Assembly (NCBI GenBank): GCA_964059195.1
Contig: CAXKWD010000001.1
Coordinates: forward strand, 158,832,532 to 158,896,531
Direction of reading: 5' to 3'
DNA: 64,000 nucleotides
From: Ectobius pallidus
Lineage: Eukaryota > Arthropoda > Insecta > Blattodea > Ectobiidae
Shown: positions 35,727 through 49,400 of the stretch, one piece after another
Numbering within the stretch: position 1 is the stretch's first letter
Layout: the number at the start of each line of letters is the position of its first letter
Translations under genes and position numbers: made by a program
Notes under the pieces: generated by a model
Seen by the model: only the letters and a program-made list of their open reading frames with translations
Database searches by the model: none
Told to the model about the DNA's origin: nothing

Positions 35727-37975
35727 CCACCAGAATACCGGTGTGTAATTTCCATCACATTAATTTATGCAATTCAGATTGTATCTAAACTGTATTATTA
35801 TGCACATTAAGCATTGACATCAAATATGAAATTCAGGTGGCCAGGAAGCTCCGGTGTGTTGCGATTTTGTTTCTACGAAGTTTACCTACCTGACAGGTGC
35901 CTAGAGTTTATCGACTACTCTACTTTCCGGATAACCAAACTGGAGGATGTTCTTGCAGATTGCATTTAAAATGAGGCCGTAGTACATATTTCAAACATGA
36001 TATTCGGATGTACAGTATGTGCAAACATCCTAACCTGAAGATTTATCTAAAGGCCCTAAAACCCACTCCATACAAAGGACGAATGTGAATTTAAAGTTTA
36101 AAAAGTAGTGCCTAAATTTGGTGATTATAGACGACTTGTTTTGTATTAAGAAATGTTTCGCAGGAAAATGCGCAGAAAAATCTCCCTCCATTACCCCCTC
36201 TGTCCCATCTTCTAATGTAGCCTACCTAGGTAATGTTCGACAAAATACTTATTCATAAACACATCTAAACCCTGATTTCGATATTGAGTATTCTTGGGGC
36301 AGTTCAGAAGCAAAAATAAGAACATGCAATATTAGGCCTGCATTGTGCAATATTAACAGTTAATGTGAATGGTGTTCAGATTGTTTGAGAAAACAGGTAA
36401 TTTTTGTTAAAAAACTGAAAATTGTATTTTAACTCCAAAAATATGTCCGACGAAAGTAGAGCGATGAATTAGTTCGTACACGTTCATGAATCACGTGTTT
36501 TTTAATGCAGTGATTCACTAGAAAATTGGTGATTAATGAAGTTAGCAGACAAACGGTAAATTTAAGATAAGTGGGATTTGGCATTCATAGTTCTGAAAAT
36601 TAACCCCGGTGTCGAAATAACCATCGAACTTTGTGTGGAATTGCATTATAGCAGCTCGTCTCCAGTTATTATTTGACAGATGTAATTATTCCATGGCACA
36701 TTCGCCCATTCTAAATTCCGGGCTGTAAGTTACTGTTTTGGTTCTCTGATCACATGCCCCCAATCCTGCCATCTGCCTATGGTAGAAGACGCAGCGGTCG
36801 GATGGTAGGCCTAGTCCCTTCAGAGATGTAGCGCCATGGAAAGGAAAAAGAAACATTCTGATAAGCCATACATATACAAACGCTCCATAAGGTGAACTGG
36901 AGCCGTCGAGATTCTGTCGATCACTAATGACGGGTTCTTCAACAAATCCCAACATTTCTCCCTCTCTAATGATAGAATTACTACATTACAGAGCCTTGTG
37001 CATGATATGATTGTCCTAGTTTAAATTTTTATTCGTCCTAATGCAGAAAAATCCTTTCTGCGGATGCAGTTGTCATGAAACAGATCAATATCTATAATTT
37101 GTAAAACTTTGTGTAGGTCCTGGAAAGTCAAACCCACACTCATGTACTGTACTTAGAATATAGGCCTCGTACGTGTTTTAACATTTATTGATTTCACTAG
37201 GGGACATTTATTCTAGAAGTTCCTTGTTTGCGTTTAACACATACAAGTAATTTGAAGATCCATATAAATAATTCTCACAGCGTATTGTAGTTTACGAAAT
37301 CAGAAGACTTGTGGTCACAGTTTTTTTATTTTTTATTTATTTATTTTTTGGGGTAGACCTGGCTCATCCGCTGGCTAGGCCAGTGAGGACATTCATTCTT
37401 GAAACAAAGCCTATGCTACTTTCGGGTGATAGGAAGTTGGCTAACGAGTCGAGGAAACTAAATATCTGATAAGGTCGCTAAAAGTATTATCAGCAGATCT
37501 TTGAGAAGTTGTGTAAGAAGTACTTAATCTGCGACGTGCTTACAGAGTTCGCTAATAAGTAATGTTTCTAGCCTCCCCAATCCCCCCCCCCCGACCGCCT
37601 TTGCAGCTTAGGAAACATTGCTTTACCTGAGATTTATATTCGGCCAACTTTTCCACTGTTCTTTAATCTAAATGAATGAGCGTGGTTTAATCTCCAGGGT
37701 ACAGCGTCTGAATCTCCTCTTTTGGAGAGAGAGAATTCGCTGAACTTGGACAATTACACAAGTATGATCTCGTTGGGATTCTTACTTTGACTACCAATTA
37801 AAAGTTATACATGTGCACCCCAATGATATTAAGAAATATGTTGAAGCTATAATGTACCGGCACTGCATGCACATGGATTCCAAAATCTGCACCTGAAACT
37901 GCGGATACAGAAGTTAGGCACTGTATTCTAAAATACTATGAGCTCTTCTTTGGTAGTTCCGAATTCACAGAAAAG
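35724..37975. other. Unassigned DNA
   Basis: No recognisable gene or element. A reverse open frame at about 36686-36955 has no known motif. A short C run occurs at about 37583-37592. Confidence 0.35.
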
Positions 37976-38715
37976 AAAATCTGATGTGAAACACATGACT
38001 TCCTCTGCCCAAATAAAAGTGTTGCTCTTAGTATAATCATTATATTATGTGCATTAATACGATTTTACTTGGGTTGTGTATCCTTCGGCGATGCGATGCG
38101 TGGCAACGACATTATCTTCATTTTTACAACCAATTTACACGAAGTGAATGCCGTTATCATATCGCATGGCATCCATGAAGGATAGAAAAAGAATTAATGC
38201 ACTTCACGCAACTCTACTCTAAGCATGGGCAATACACCTTTCTCACTTCACGTAGAATAAGAGGCCATATTGCAAAGAGCACGTATTCAGTTGTTTCAAC
38301 CTGATGCAAAACTTTATTGTTAACCGGACAAGACTGAAAAATGTTTCAAATAAATATGTCAGATCTTAGTATAAGCAACTCATACAAAATTTAAACAAAC
38401 TCGTTCGATCCGTTTTCGAGAAAATATTGAAAAACGAAATTTTCATAATATAAAGTGGCATTAAAAGTAAGAGAAAGTCGTAGCCAGTCTTCGAGTCACA
38501 TCCCCAGAAGATACATAACCCAAACACAATTTTGTTTTCATAAGATTTTCCATTCTGGAGCTAGGCTGTTCTCTCTCACTCACTCACACACACACACTTG
38601 TTTGTGAAAATAGTAGGCCTATTTTTGGATTCAGACGACCTCAAAACGTGTGTTTATCCTGAAAAGTAAACTTCGAATTTGAGGATCGAACACAATACTT
38701 CCTCTATCTATAGTA
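37976..38715 (+). mobile_element. Hairpin-ended repeat, family B, copy 2
   Basis: It starts AAAATCTGATGTGAAACACA, then ACTTCCTCTGCCCAAATAAA, as in copy 1. It shares TTCGATCCGTTTTCGAG, CACACACACAC, TTTTTGGATTCAG and the left arm of the terminal stem (TACTTCCTCTATCTATAGTA). It departs from the family near 38724, so the right arm of the hairpin is lost. It is more diverged than copy 1. Confidence 0.55.
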
Positions 38716-38724
38716 CCTATGGTT

Positions 38725-39813
38725 CGGGTCTGATTCCGGTACCGGTGACGACTTTCTTGACAGGAGCTCCTTTATTATCAGGGCAGATGCTGTATACTTA
38801 AGGGCTGAAGTGCTAGTAGGCAAAGGGTGTCGAAAAGCGTGAGGCAAAATAACTATTTTCAGAATACACGCTTTAAGATCCGAGGAGTGTCGTAGGTTCA
38901 CTTGTTCATCCACAGTGCTTACCACTGAATCATTTATTATTATTATTATTATTATTATTAAATTTAACTCGTAAATTACCATTTAAAAATCAGTTCACTG
39001 TTAAATATTTTTTAAATTCACTGTTACGACTATTACTCTAATCTGTGTACTGAATGTATAAGTTGAGTATAGTTAAAGCCCTCATGACTTAATAGCAAAT
39101 AGTCAAGGCTCTCATTATTGAGTAATTCGATTCACTCATAACCCATATACACATCCAACGGAATATTGGACAGTACGAATATTTTTCATGAATAATGACT
39201 TAATGGTGGCAGATTATGGTATCACTGTGGCTTAAAGTGCCTTAAATGCGCGAGACACAATTGAAGAGTGTTTTTTCAAATGCCGACATCTACATAAAGT
39301 ATAGTTTTGAGATATTCCATTTCTTTTTGTGTACACTTGACATTTTTATGAATTTTTATCTGTGTTTTTGTTACAAGAATGTACATGCGAATACCTTTAT
39401 GATATCAATACCGTCATTAATAGAAAAATAATGTAACTTTGTTTATTTCAGCTCAAAATATTCGAAGTTTTCACAAAATCCGATATCTGCACAGGACAAT
39501 ATACTGTATCTGCAGGTTTAACGTTTAATTGTATATTACTAAAGAGCCTTTTTTTGCATGCAGCCCTTATCCTGTCGTTTTTCATAAGAAGTACAAACAT
39601 TATTCCTGTATAAATATTAACATTCAATGTGAATACACATCACAGAGCAACAAGACTACTTCAAAACAGAAATACTATTTAATAGAAACATTAAAGAAAC
39701 TCAGTGGTCACCTAGAAAGATGCAGTGACACTTAAAAACAAGTTATTTTTTATGAAGGACCGAGAATAAATCTGAATATTGATTTCAAAACAGTTAGTAT
39801 AAATCTATTGTTA
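38725..39813. other. Unassigned DNA with an ATT microsatellite
   Basis: A TTA/ATT triplet run spans about 38932-38960. The remainder shows nothing recognisable. Confidence 0.4.
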
Positions 39814-40217
39814 CGAGGGCCATCCTAAAGTAAGTTTCCCTGGGGCCGTTTACAGAAACAAAACAAAATATCAAGGAAATATTTATTTCAACAGTTACAG
39901 GAACTGTTCAGCTATTTTTCAGCATATTCGCCACCGGAATTGAAACATTTGGGACCAACTTTTGAATACCAACTGTGTCGTAGAAGTTTGCCGCCTGGGA
40001 TTGGAACCACTGAGTGACAACCACCTTTGCCTCTCTGTAAATTTTTTTTTTTCATTTCGTGAGGTGTAGGGAAAGATGGAAATCACTGGGAGCGAGGTCC
40101 GGGCTTTAGAGTGAATGTTTAAACACCTCCCAGCCGAACTTCTGCAGGAGATTTGCTGGGAGGTGTTTAAACATCCACCCTACAGCCCGGACCCCGCTCC
40201 CAGTGATTTCCATCTTT
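39814..40217 (-). pseudogene. Mariner transposase 3' fragment, folded back
   Basis: The forward strand begins at a TA with CGAGGGCCATCCTAAAGTAA, a mariner-type terminal repeat. On the reverse strand it encodes pieces of a mariner C terminus. FGWEVFKHS, then after a stop SPDLAPSDFHLFP (the last catalytic Asp of the DD34D triad lies in DLAPSD), then VVVTQWFQSQAANFYDTVGI and QKLVP. The SPDLAPSD region is present twice in opposite orientations (40072-40134 and 40155-40217). The upstream two thirds of the gene are missing, so it is dead. Confidence 0.75.
40072..40217. repeat. 63-bp inverted repeat inside mariner fragment
   Basis: The arm at 40072-40134 pairs with 40155-40217 around a 20-base loop, with about 4 mismatches in 63 positions by eye. 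Both arms derive from the same part of the transposase gene, so this is a fold-back duplication and not a terminal repeat. Confidence 0.85.
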
Positions 40218-41774
40218 ATATTTCCATATCATAGTCTACTCCTCAGGTTTTGGAATTTACAGTAGCAGTTATTATTGGCTACTGTTAAAACGCTTTGGCA
40301 AAGTGTAAAAGACTTACATGTATAAGGACTACAGTAAAATAATTTCTACTGGTTAATACATATTCCTAGCTTAGGCTACTATCCACCAACAATCACTATC
40401 TTATATCAAATACGCCTTTAATATCTAATGGCTTTTTTTTCTGTTTCTCTATTTAAAGTGATTACGCAAGAAAATGGTCTTTTGAACCGATAAAGACACT
40501 GCATCAAAATTACCAATGCAGAATTATCAATGCATGAAACTTAACGACCTTATAAATGTAAAAGACAAACTTAAGATATGATCTTCAATTTTTTTTACCT
40601 TTTTTAAATTTGTAGTGTGTAGAATTGTCAGTTGTGGGTTAACTAGTGCTATCGTATAAAATAAAATTGGAATTGAAAAATAAACTGGATTTTAGAAGCT
40701 TATTAACTGAAATGTTAGTGGACAAAGTATTACCCTTTAACTACTGCCCCACAAAGATTTTCTGTAGGCATGTATAAGTTAACTTTTTACGGTATTCACG
40801 TTAAATTTGAATTTAACTCGGTGCCCAAATGTTGGAGTAAAACATCAGTTATCCTCGTTCTGAGTTTGCATAGGTAACATCAGACGCCGTGTTCTGGTCT
40901 GGAAGTAGACTACTTGTTTCGTTGACCCTTCAGGCAAATCCTCAAATGGTCGAGATACAGTTTTAGACAAATTGTTATGTGCTAGTGAAGTTATGCATAC
41001 AAAATGATACTCTGTGATAAAAGGTTAATACGGAAAACGAACGGTAGAACATATATGAACTATTTATCAACAACAAAGCCAGGACATCAGAGATAAAGAT
41101 AATTCTGAAACCATGTTTAGAGGATTAGTGTGTATTTTCAGATCAGGTGAAACTAAGGAAAAGTTCTAAGATTGAAGTTTTCAACTTTTTTTTTTTAACC
41201 GTAATAACAGGATATTTCTTTTCAGATATTTACTTGAGCTTTTGTGTGTTGAAAAATGAAACAAACACTTATAGAGAATTACCTTGTTTACAGATAGGTG
41301 TCTTCTTTGTTTTCTGGATTCTTCTAATACACTATTTGGACATTTTGATTTTGGAAGTAAAAAGAAAATTGCCAGTTGAGTAAAACTTGGCATAAAGAGG
41401 CGGGTTTTAAGTACCGTAGCCGATTTCATATAACCGATCGAACAAAATAAAATATAATAACAAACAACTATAATAAAAACAAAGCTATTCCTTTGAAGTT
41501 CACAATTTTTCTTGGACGAATAATTAATATTCATAAGTATATTTTTCTTTTAAGAATCCGTTTCGTTTTCATATTTCCTGGCCTATGTTTAGTAGTCAGA
41601 TTTGGTATTCATACGATACTCGTCGGACCTCAAGTCAGGAAACTCTTGGCAGATGAAATATTTGAAAGACCTGCTTAGCAATAATCTAAGTACCGGGATG
41701 TTATGTTTGGGTTTCTTGGAAATGAAATTGTTAATATTGTTGCAGATTTTTTAAGCACTTACATAAACATGGGT
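40218..41774. other. Unassigned DNA
   Basis: No gene recognised. Overlapping AT-rich frames near 41150-41530 on both strands lack any known motif. Confidence 0.35.
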
Positions 41775-42238
41775 AGTAGAATCAGTGGCGTAGGAAGGGG
41801 GGTGCGGGGGGTGCGGACCGCCCCGGGTACCATCACCCGGGGGGTGACAAAGTAAAAATGTGTCTTTGTAAGTAAAAAATCGCTTAAGGTAATTTAAAGA
41901 AAATAATAATATTACTTGAAACAATTAAATAAACTTAACAACTTTCTACAAGTCAACATGCGTATTGAAACTTCTTTTATTTTTAAATGCAGTCAACAAA
42001 GGTAATAAAACGCGGCTAAACTGGCCACTATGTTAATAGGAAGAATAATATTATGGTTAGGGGGAGGGGTGTTTATTTCTGCCGATGCTTGTCTCTGCAG
42101 TTTTATTAATTTAAATTAGACTTCAACAAATGGTGATATTTTATATCACTCAAGCCGCAACCAATTCTACCCGCTGCGGCAGTCATGACTTTGACGAAAA
42201 TAAACTTTGAATGTGAGTTGACTCCCAAGTCTCCGGCA

Positions 42239-42450
42239 ATCTAGATTTTGAACTGGTATGTGCGCATATTTAAGAATAGACGATTAATAATACAGTTCCG
42301 TAAAATAGTTACATTACTTGTTTATAAAATTTATTAGGATCAAAATCTAGTTTTTGAACTAGTATTTGCGAATATTTAAGAATAGATGATTAATAATACA
42401 GTTCCGTAAAATAGTTGCAGTACTTGTTTGTGAAATTTATTAGGATCAAC
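42239..42450 (+). repeat. 106-bp tandem duplication
   Basis: Two adjacent units each run ATCTAG(A/T)TTTTGAACT to TTTATTAGGATCAA through TAATACAGTTCCGTAAAATA, offset by 106 bp, with about ten substitutions between them. They lie just upstream of the nested family B copy. Confidence 0.85.
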
Positions 42451-42462
42451 CTATACAAAAAT

Positions 42463-42860
42463 CTGATGTATAATTCACATAACTTCCTCTGCCCAAATAA
42501 AAGTTAGCCTCCCCTTAAAAGTAAGAGAAAGTCGTCGCCAATCTTCGTGTCCCATCCCCAAAAGTACATAACACAAATTAAAAAGAATTGTTTTCGTACG
42601 ATTTTCCGTTGCAAGTGGCCGTATTGCAAAGAGCGCGTATTGAGAGTGCGTGGCTTATAACTACCCTTCAGAGAATTATCTCGAAAAAGTGTTTCAAATA
42701 AAAGTTTTAGCTCGTAGTATAAGCAACCCACGGGCAAAATTTAAAGAAAAACATTTGAGCCGTTTTCGAGAAAACTTTCTTTATGTAAAAATAAGGAAAG
42801 CTCGTCTCCAATCTTCGGTTCACATTTTGAAAGGTACCTGACATAAATACAAAATTTTCT
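42463..42860 (+). mobile_element. Hairpin-ended repeat, family B, copy 3 (partial, rearranged)
   Basis: It begins AAAATCTGATGTATAATTCA, then ACTTCCTCTGCCCAAATAAA. It shares CTCGAAAAAGTGTTTCAAAT, GTATAAGCAACCCA and GAGCCGTTTTCGAGAAAA with copy 1. The order of sub-blocks differs, and it ends before the CAGACAG and hairpin parts, so it is truncated inside the hAT element. Confidence 0.6.
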
Positions 42861-43524
42861 CCTTTTATCAAAATTCATCTTTCCAAAATTCAAGATTTCG
42901 CTTGGAAAACAAAATATAAAAGTAAAAAATCACTCCAAAAATAAAACTTGACACAATTTCGGGAGTGTATTTTGGCTTAGAAATGTGTGAAACAAAAGAT
43001 GTCAGCTTTATTAATGGAAACACCCACAATTCGTGAATCTGTCGCTCACGAAAACAATGTATAATATTATTATTATTATTAATAATAATAGCATTTATTG
43101 TCGTTTAACAGTACAATGTACAATGTACAATGTACAGCATAATGTGCTTGATATGTATGTCTCCTTAATCCTAAAAAAATTGGCTGAATTAGGTTAACTA
43201 TGTCTTATATGCACCATTGGTAGCACTAGTTACAACATGGTAACTCGAATCGCTTTATGGATGATTTCGGAGCTTAGTTTTGTTTTTTATATAACAAAGT
43301 AATTATTACTAATTTTGTATAATCCGTTGAGTTTACGAGTTACATCAAATAAATTCGTTGCAGCTGCATCTATCGATAAACTCTTAAACTCTCGTGGGAT
43401 TACCTTTGACTATCCAAAAAATAACACTTGGAACTGTTCCATCTTTTCATAATTTAAATTGGGGGGTGACAAGAAATTTTCCGCACCGGGTACCACCTAA
43501 GCTTGCTACGCCACTGAGTAGAAT

Positions 43525-46003
43525 GTCTTTGCAACTGTAATGTTTTCATTGTCGTCTATGTTCCCCTTATTACTTCGCGTGGGAATTCTTTACTACAAAA
43601 CACCCCAGCAGTTGGTCCTTCGAGGATGTTTGTACTTCATGTGTGTATGACTGATTCCAAATATTGGAACATGAAGTATAAGGTAGAACAACGATTTTAT
43701 TTGGGAACTTAAAATGTTATTTGAAACAAAATAACTGTAAAACATACTGTACGTTCGGATATCTGCTGTTAAGCATCCTGAATTTTGTATTCTTACAGAA
43801 TTTTGCGTTTCGAAGTTGATGAAAAAGTGGCATACAGCAGGTTCAGATTGTGATGTACAGAGAAAGCAGAAGATAAGTTTTAACTGAAGACTATTCCAAT
43901 CATTCGACGCGTGTTTGGCATTGACCAATAACGTTTTTCAATGCCGCGAATATCGACCAATCACGATCGTTTATTTTATACAATAGGCCTAATATCCTTG
44001 CAAGTGTCGCAAGGATGCAGTTTTATCTGATAAAACGTCACGTACTTTTGTGTATGTGTGTGTGTGTGTATATAGTCTTTGTTTACAAAATTCAAGATTC
44101 AATTTTCATTTCTGTAACTTAGACCTTTCATGTCTGTCACGAAAATACGTGTGTGTGTGTGGGGGGGGGGGGGGTTGTAAGAGCCTGGGAAGTAAACGGA
44201 AATACTTTCTCTCTCTCACACTATATTGCATTTGTCTTAAAACATCCTTAGACGTTCACGGCCCGCAGTATGAGAATAAGATTAAATGTCTTATGACGTC
44301 TATGGTCCGGAATGTGTCACGGAATTTTCTAAATGTTGATCTAAGAAAAAAAGCTAAGATGATCACAAAAAATTAACCTAAAATGGTGCTATGAAGTGAT
44401 GATTGTTGCATCTGACATACCCCCTTATTGCTAAAATTTTCGATAAAATTATCCAACGAGATGTTGCTTTATTTTGCGTGCCGTCAGAAAAATGTATTTA
44501 ACCATAGAACCTAGGTCGTTTTGTATCAGTCTGACAACAGTTTTTATCGGCGATCTTCAGAGGTGATCTTTTCAGGTTCTTTAAAAGAAATGTTGGCAGG
44601 ACATACGAATTATAGCTCTTCCGTGGTTGTACGATTTTTCCTATATTAAAAAATTGTTGAGATTATTGTAAGTTTATTTTTCTCGCAATTTCGTATTTAA
44701 GTTTTCATTTCCTAGTTTCCTCTGTTATTATAATTATTAATAATACTGTCATGGATACATTAACCCAGCTTCAAAACATAGCTCAATTAACTACACGTAG
44801 ATATTAACAGTTATTGCATAAATATAATTTAATTTCCAAAAATTTTAATTACTCTGTTTCCAGGTACATAGCTTATATTTTTGCTCTCAGCTTTGCTTTT
44901 AAAAGTGCATAAACAGAGTAAGTGGAATTATTGCATTATAAATTGCATATGCACACAATTCTTATGGACTACTTTGTGTTCAAGTCAAGTATTTTACGAT
45001 GCATGTTTCATTACGATTGAGTTAGAACCCAGTGAATCAGCAGAGGCGAGCTCTTTGTGTTGAAGAGCAGTTTCACTGTAGTGATAAGATGATGTTCCCT
45101 CTCTGAGTGCTAATCCTCCTTATCGGATTCCCCAACTAAGCAATAAGATACTGGTTTTGCATCTCAAGACACTGGAATAGAATATACCATTGACTGTGTA
45201 AACGTAGGTTAGTTATATCTCTCAGAAATCTAAGATGTTAGGGATATGCACAAGGGTACAATGCAGCGCATAACTATCACATCGGAGTCTTCAAAATGCG
45301 AAGTTCCAAGTATCGTTAAATTTGTTATTCTGTATAAATGATAGTTTATTTTATTTATATAAAGTGTATTAATTCACACAGCTACTAATTATAACCTACG
45401 TATTAATAATTAAAAGTTGTATGTCATCAAAAGTTGTATATTATGTAACTACAAATTGTCTTTAGAAAGGCATTAATTTGAAGCTGTTTAGTACATAAAA
45501 TTGTTAACTTCTCGTACAGTTTGTGCTTGTGTGTGTGGTTTTTATTATTATTATTATTTTATTTGTTTAATTAAGAGTTGAGATAATGTTTTGGTAAGGG
45601 CCATACAGATGTAGTGTCTTTCGTGTCCTCACTTTCTGTCCTCACAAGAGAGTATAGCACGCCACTGCTCTTCAAACGTAGATGTAATACGGTTACCGAG
45701 AACACTGAAGTAGTAATACTGACTCGTTTATTTAACTTTATGGAATTGTTTGCAATTGTAGACACCTGGCCGTTTGATTGTCGCGTGTTTGTTCTCTATT
45801 ATAATGCATCTTGTCGTTTGATTGTTATTTTTAGCCATGGACCGGGGCTAAGGAATTGTCCGGGCTTCCCCAAGATAGATTTTCTATTAGACCTGGGGAA
45901 TAGTGTGACAGGTAATCACACGTGTCAGATTTAAGGATAGTTAATGAGATTGCAGCAATTGCACTTACTCTTCGGGCATTGAAAATTCAACATTTCCTAG
46001 TAT
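43525..46003. other. Unassigned DNA with (TG)n plus 14-base G tract
   Basis: (TG)n at 44149-44160 runs into 14 G at 44161-44174, and another short TG run lies near 44055-44070. Open frames crossing these tracts are low-complexity artefacts. An ATT run is near 45544-45558. No gene recognised. Confidence 0.4.
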
Positions 46004-46485
46004 CAGGGTGTCCACAGAATTGTCAAACTAAATTCCGCTGATTTTCCTTGACCAGAAACTTGCATTTATCTGACCACAAGAATCAAAACATACAGCTTCC
46101 TCCATCCCCACAGCTGGAATTTCCACATATTTCATTTTTAATTATTAAAATATCACAACACGTGTTTCAAAGTAAGAATCATTAGTTCTGCTAAGTACAA
46201 TGATAGTACAACAGTAGTATGAACTTGTCAGAAAGACTTCATTAAAATTCTGTATAACAAAAATAAGAAACGATTTGCTCAAGTACACTAAAGCAAATTG
46301 CTTCACAGTCTGGGTTACAGCAGACTGGAACTAAACACATGACCCTCACATTTCGCTCACTGGAGCTAGTTATTTTCCCTGACTATTCCTTATAACATAT
46401 ATTGTTTTTATTATTTTTTTTACAAAATTCCCTGACTTTCCCTGACCAATTTCAATTTCACTGACTTTCCAGAATGTGGACACCC
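46004..46485. mobile_element. Short hAT-type MITE
   Basis: The left end is CAGGGTGTCCACAGAATTGT. The right end read in reverse starts GGGTGTCCACATTCTGGAAA. Repeated CCTGAC(C/T)TT and TTCCCTGAC motifs lie inside both ends, typical of a hAT MITE type common in animals. Flanking octamers CCTAGTAT (45996-46003) and AATAGTAT (46486-46493) agree at 6 of 8. The last two bases of the element appear mutated. No coding capacity; length 482 bp. Confidence 0.7.
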
Positions 46486-46493
46486 AATAGTAT

Positions 46494-49400
46494 AACCCAT
46501 GCGTTACCATAATATACGATACAATAACAAGCATCTGTAGTTATATGTTTACCAGGGATTACAAAGATGTGACCTACAGATCCTGGCAATAATCGATATT
46601 AATGATTTACAGAGGAAGAGGGGAGAAACTAATTTTAATTTTAGTGTCACACGTCAAAGGCATAATCTTCCAGAATATTTTGTACTCCCCTTTTAAGTCT
46701 TCATTGTTCAGTGTTGAGACTTTTAAGTTACTGTATTACAGAATACAATATTATAAAAAATTACAGTTATGAAAGCGTGAGATTTTATTTAATTTTTTAA
46801 TGCCAGTAAATTCTATCACAGAATTGACTTCGGTTTAATCAAGAATCAAAATATCTCATTCCGTTCCTGTAAAGCGTTTCGTGCGCAATGACATTGTGTT
46901 GGGGTACTGAATTGAAAAAAAAGTAATACAATAGTAGTAGGCCTTCATATTAATAACCTATTTTCTTTGTATATTTTACAGGAGGGAATAAACTTGTTTA
47001 AAAAAAATAATATAACTGCAATACCATCGCAAAGAATACATCGTTGTGAATGCTCATAATATGCTTTACCCGTCCATCTTATTCATCTCTAGCTGTCTGT
47101 TAGGCTTAAATGGGAATATTCAGTAATATAAATGTTCTGTGGTAAGGATTGTCATATCAAAACTATCCTTGCGTTGTGTGTGTTGCATCAGATAAGAACA
47201 ACATGCCTACATATGAAAAACTATGTTTCGCTGTTATAATCGCCTGCTTCCGAGATGGATATGGAATGGATATTTTTCTCTCTTTCTCCCTGGCAAACAG
47301 GGATGCGTTCATTAATTTGCATCCTAGAAATTATATTCTTTCTTACAGAAATATTCAACTTGTACACAGTTCACGAAGACTTTAATTCTGTTATTTAAGT
47401 AAGTAAAAGTGCGAGGACATTAATAAACCAGTTACTTCATCGGAATGGAACCTGGGACTGACGGCTCCATATTATAAATAGGAAGAGGGAGAATTTGCTT
47501 TCTGTTCTGTTTGCAATTAAGTTGCACTAACACTCCGTTCCGAAGTTCATAGATAACAATTGTCTTAATGTGCACTGCATATGAAAAGATATTACAGACG
47601 AAAATATGCATATGTCATATTGTTAGAAAAACTAGAGATTTGGTTCTTCGTCTAATTTCCTTTAATGTGCCGAAGAGTTCAAGTAAATTAATGCTATTAC
47701 GAGCTCGGTTGTTTTGATTAATAATAGTTTTATTAAAGATAAATTACTTTACAAATTTGTTAAAACATAGTAAAGACGGGACCATCATGTCTAACGACGT
47801 TTTTACGGCAACTTAACAGTGATTCCCATCTTTTTCCCCTGACGAAACACTTAACTGAACGTCCACGATAACGCGACACATCTATTTTATTTTTGATTAC
47901 GAGTAGTAAATTACAGTAGCCTATAATGTATAGGACATCTAGTGTAGATAGGTAATCTTCTAAGTACAACCAGTATGAGGAGCGACATCAGGGAAAGGCG
48001 AAGATAGGTGCCTGCAATCCCATATTCCTTCATATATGCTTATCAAACTTTAGACCTTTGTTTTTTTCCGTAAGCCCTGGAGCTTAACTCTGAGATCGTT
48101 TAAAAAAAAAGTATTTTCTGCACTTAGTGTCGATGGGAGCGGCTGATTAAACAAAAGCATGGCATAATTATAAAGTGAAGAATACAATACTTCGTCAAGG
48201 AGTTATGAATAGGACAAATAGAATCGTCAAATTTGATAGGAATATTGGCACGCACAACAACCATTAGCCTGCAGATTCATCCAGCTATTAACATTGATGT
48301 TTAACCACTTCCAGATGAGCTAGAAACTTGAAATTTTGCAACTTATAGCTTTAGCCTATAATTGATGGGAAAATTCCAAAAAGTTCAATTTTTAACTCTT
48401 CCTCTCTAAAATGAACTTTGATTTTTTTTAAATTTTGGCTGCATAGTTGTACAGTTTCAGATGGTTTGGCTAAAATAAAGGAATAGTCCTACTGTTGACA
48501 TGAGGAATTTGTTGTAAATTCGTTCTGTTAATATTCTAGTTATCCCACTTATTCCTTCACATTCGCTTATCAAACTTTAGCAAGACACTGTGGTAAAAAA
48601 TTCCATAGTTTCTTAAATATGGCCTATTAAATCCATCTGGCACTTGATTAGTCTATATCAGTTTACATGATTTTATTATTATTATTTAAGTTATTATTAA
48701 AATGTGAAGTTGCGCTTGGTGTGCTGTATAGGCCTAATATTGTCAAGACATGCTCTTAAGGTTAACAGACTACTGCAAATGATCTTCAAGATGTACGAAT
48801 ATCTTCCTTTGTTCAGATTTCATCATTTTCATTGTACAAAAATGCTGAGTCGCACATGTATGACTTTGACAACTGCAACAGAATTTTTATGACCCTCATT
48901 GTGGTCGTGAGATACTGACATCATACAAAAATCCAAAAGGAGCGTAAAATTTACGTTATTAAATGTTTTACAATAATAGTAAAATTTGTTATATACGTTG
49001 TGGATGGCATAACATTTATTTAAATTCTAAAATTTCTTGATCACCCCGTGGGACAGACCAGTGTGTCGCGACATATTCATTCTTCAATAACTGACTTACG
49101 GGATGAATGTTTTTCTTAGGCAAGTTGGTTTAAAATTAAGCCAGGTAGACTCCCGAATGCAACTCCAGTAATACTGTAATATGTAGGTTTAATAGGTGAC
49201 TAAATCTGCAAATATTCCATCTACCGTAAAATCTTAGAAATTTTATAGTCATTGTGGATAAAGGAATTAATGTTTTCGACCTTGAAATTCCATGTTGAGT
49301 TTTCTCTAAAAATACCACTTCCCGGGAAAAAGTTTATAGGCTATATTATGTCTAGTGAACTGTGAACAGCAGAGCGTGAAAAAGAGGCTTAAGAAAACAG

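Larger units (their letters stand above)
41783..43516. mobile_element. hAT nonautonomous element, composite
   Basis: It begins CAGTGGCGTAGGAAGGGGGG and ends, read in reverse, CAGTGGCGTAGCAAGCTTAG. It is flanked by identical octamers AGTAGAAT (41775-41782 and 43517-43524). Inside both ends lie GGGTACCA/TGGTACCC and GGGGGGTGACAA motifs. The 8-bp duplication and the CAGTGGCGTA ends place it in the hAT superfamily. The interior has no transposase. It carries a 106-bp tandem duplication (42239-42450), a partial family B repeat (42463-42860) and a GTACAAT triplet array (about 43111-43134), so the 1734-bp length is partly nested insertion. Confidence 0.82.

Noticed and set aside
44050..44376. A 108-codon frame with VCVCV and glycine runs
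   Set aside because: It is created by TG and G tracts, has no ATG at its left edge, and shows no domain.
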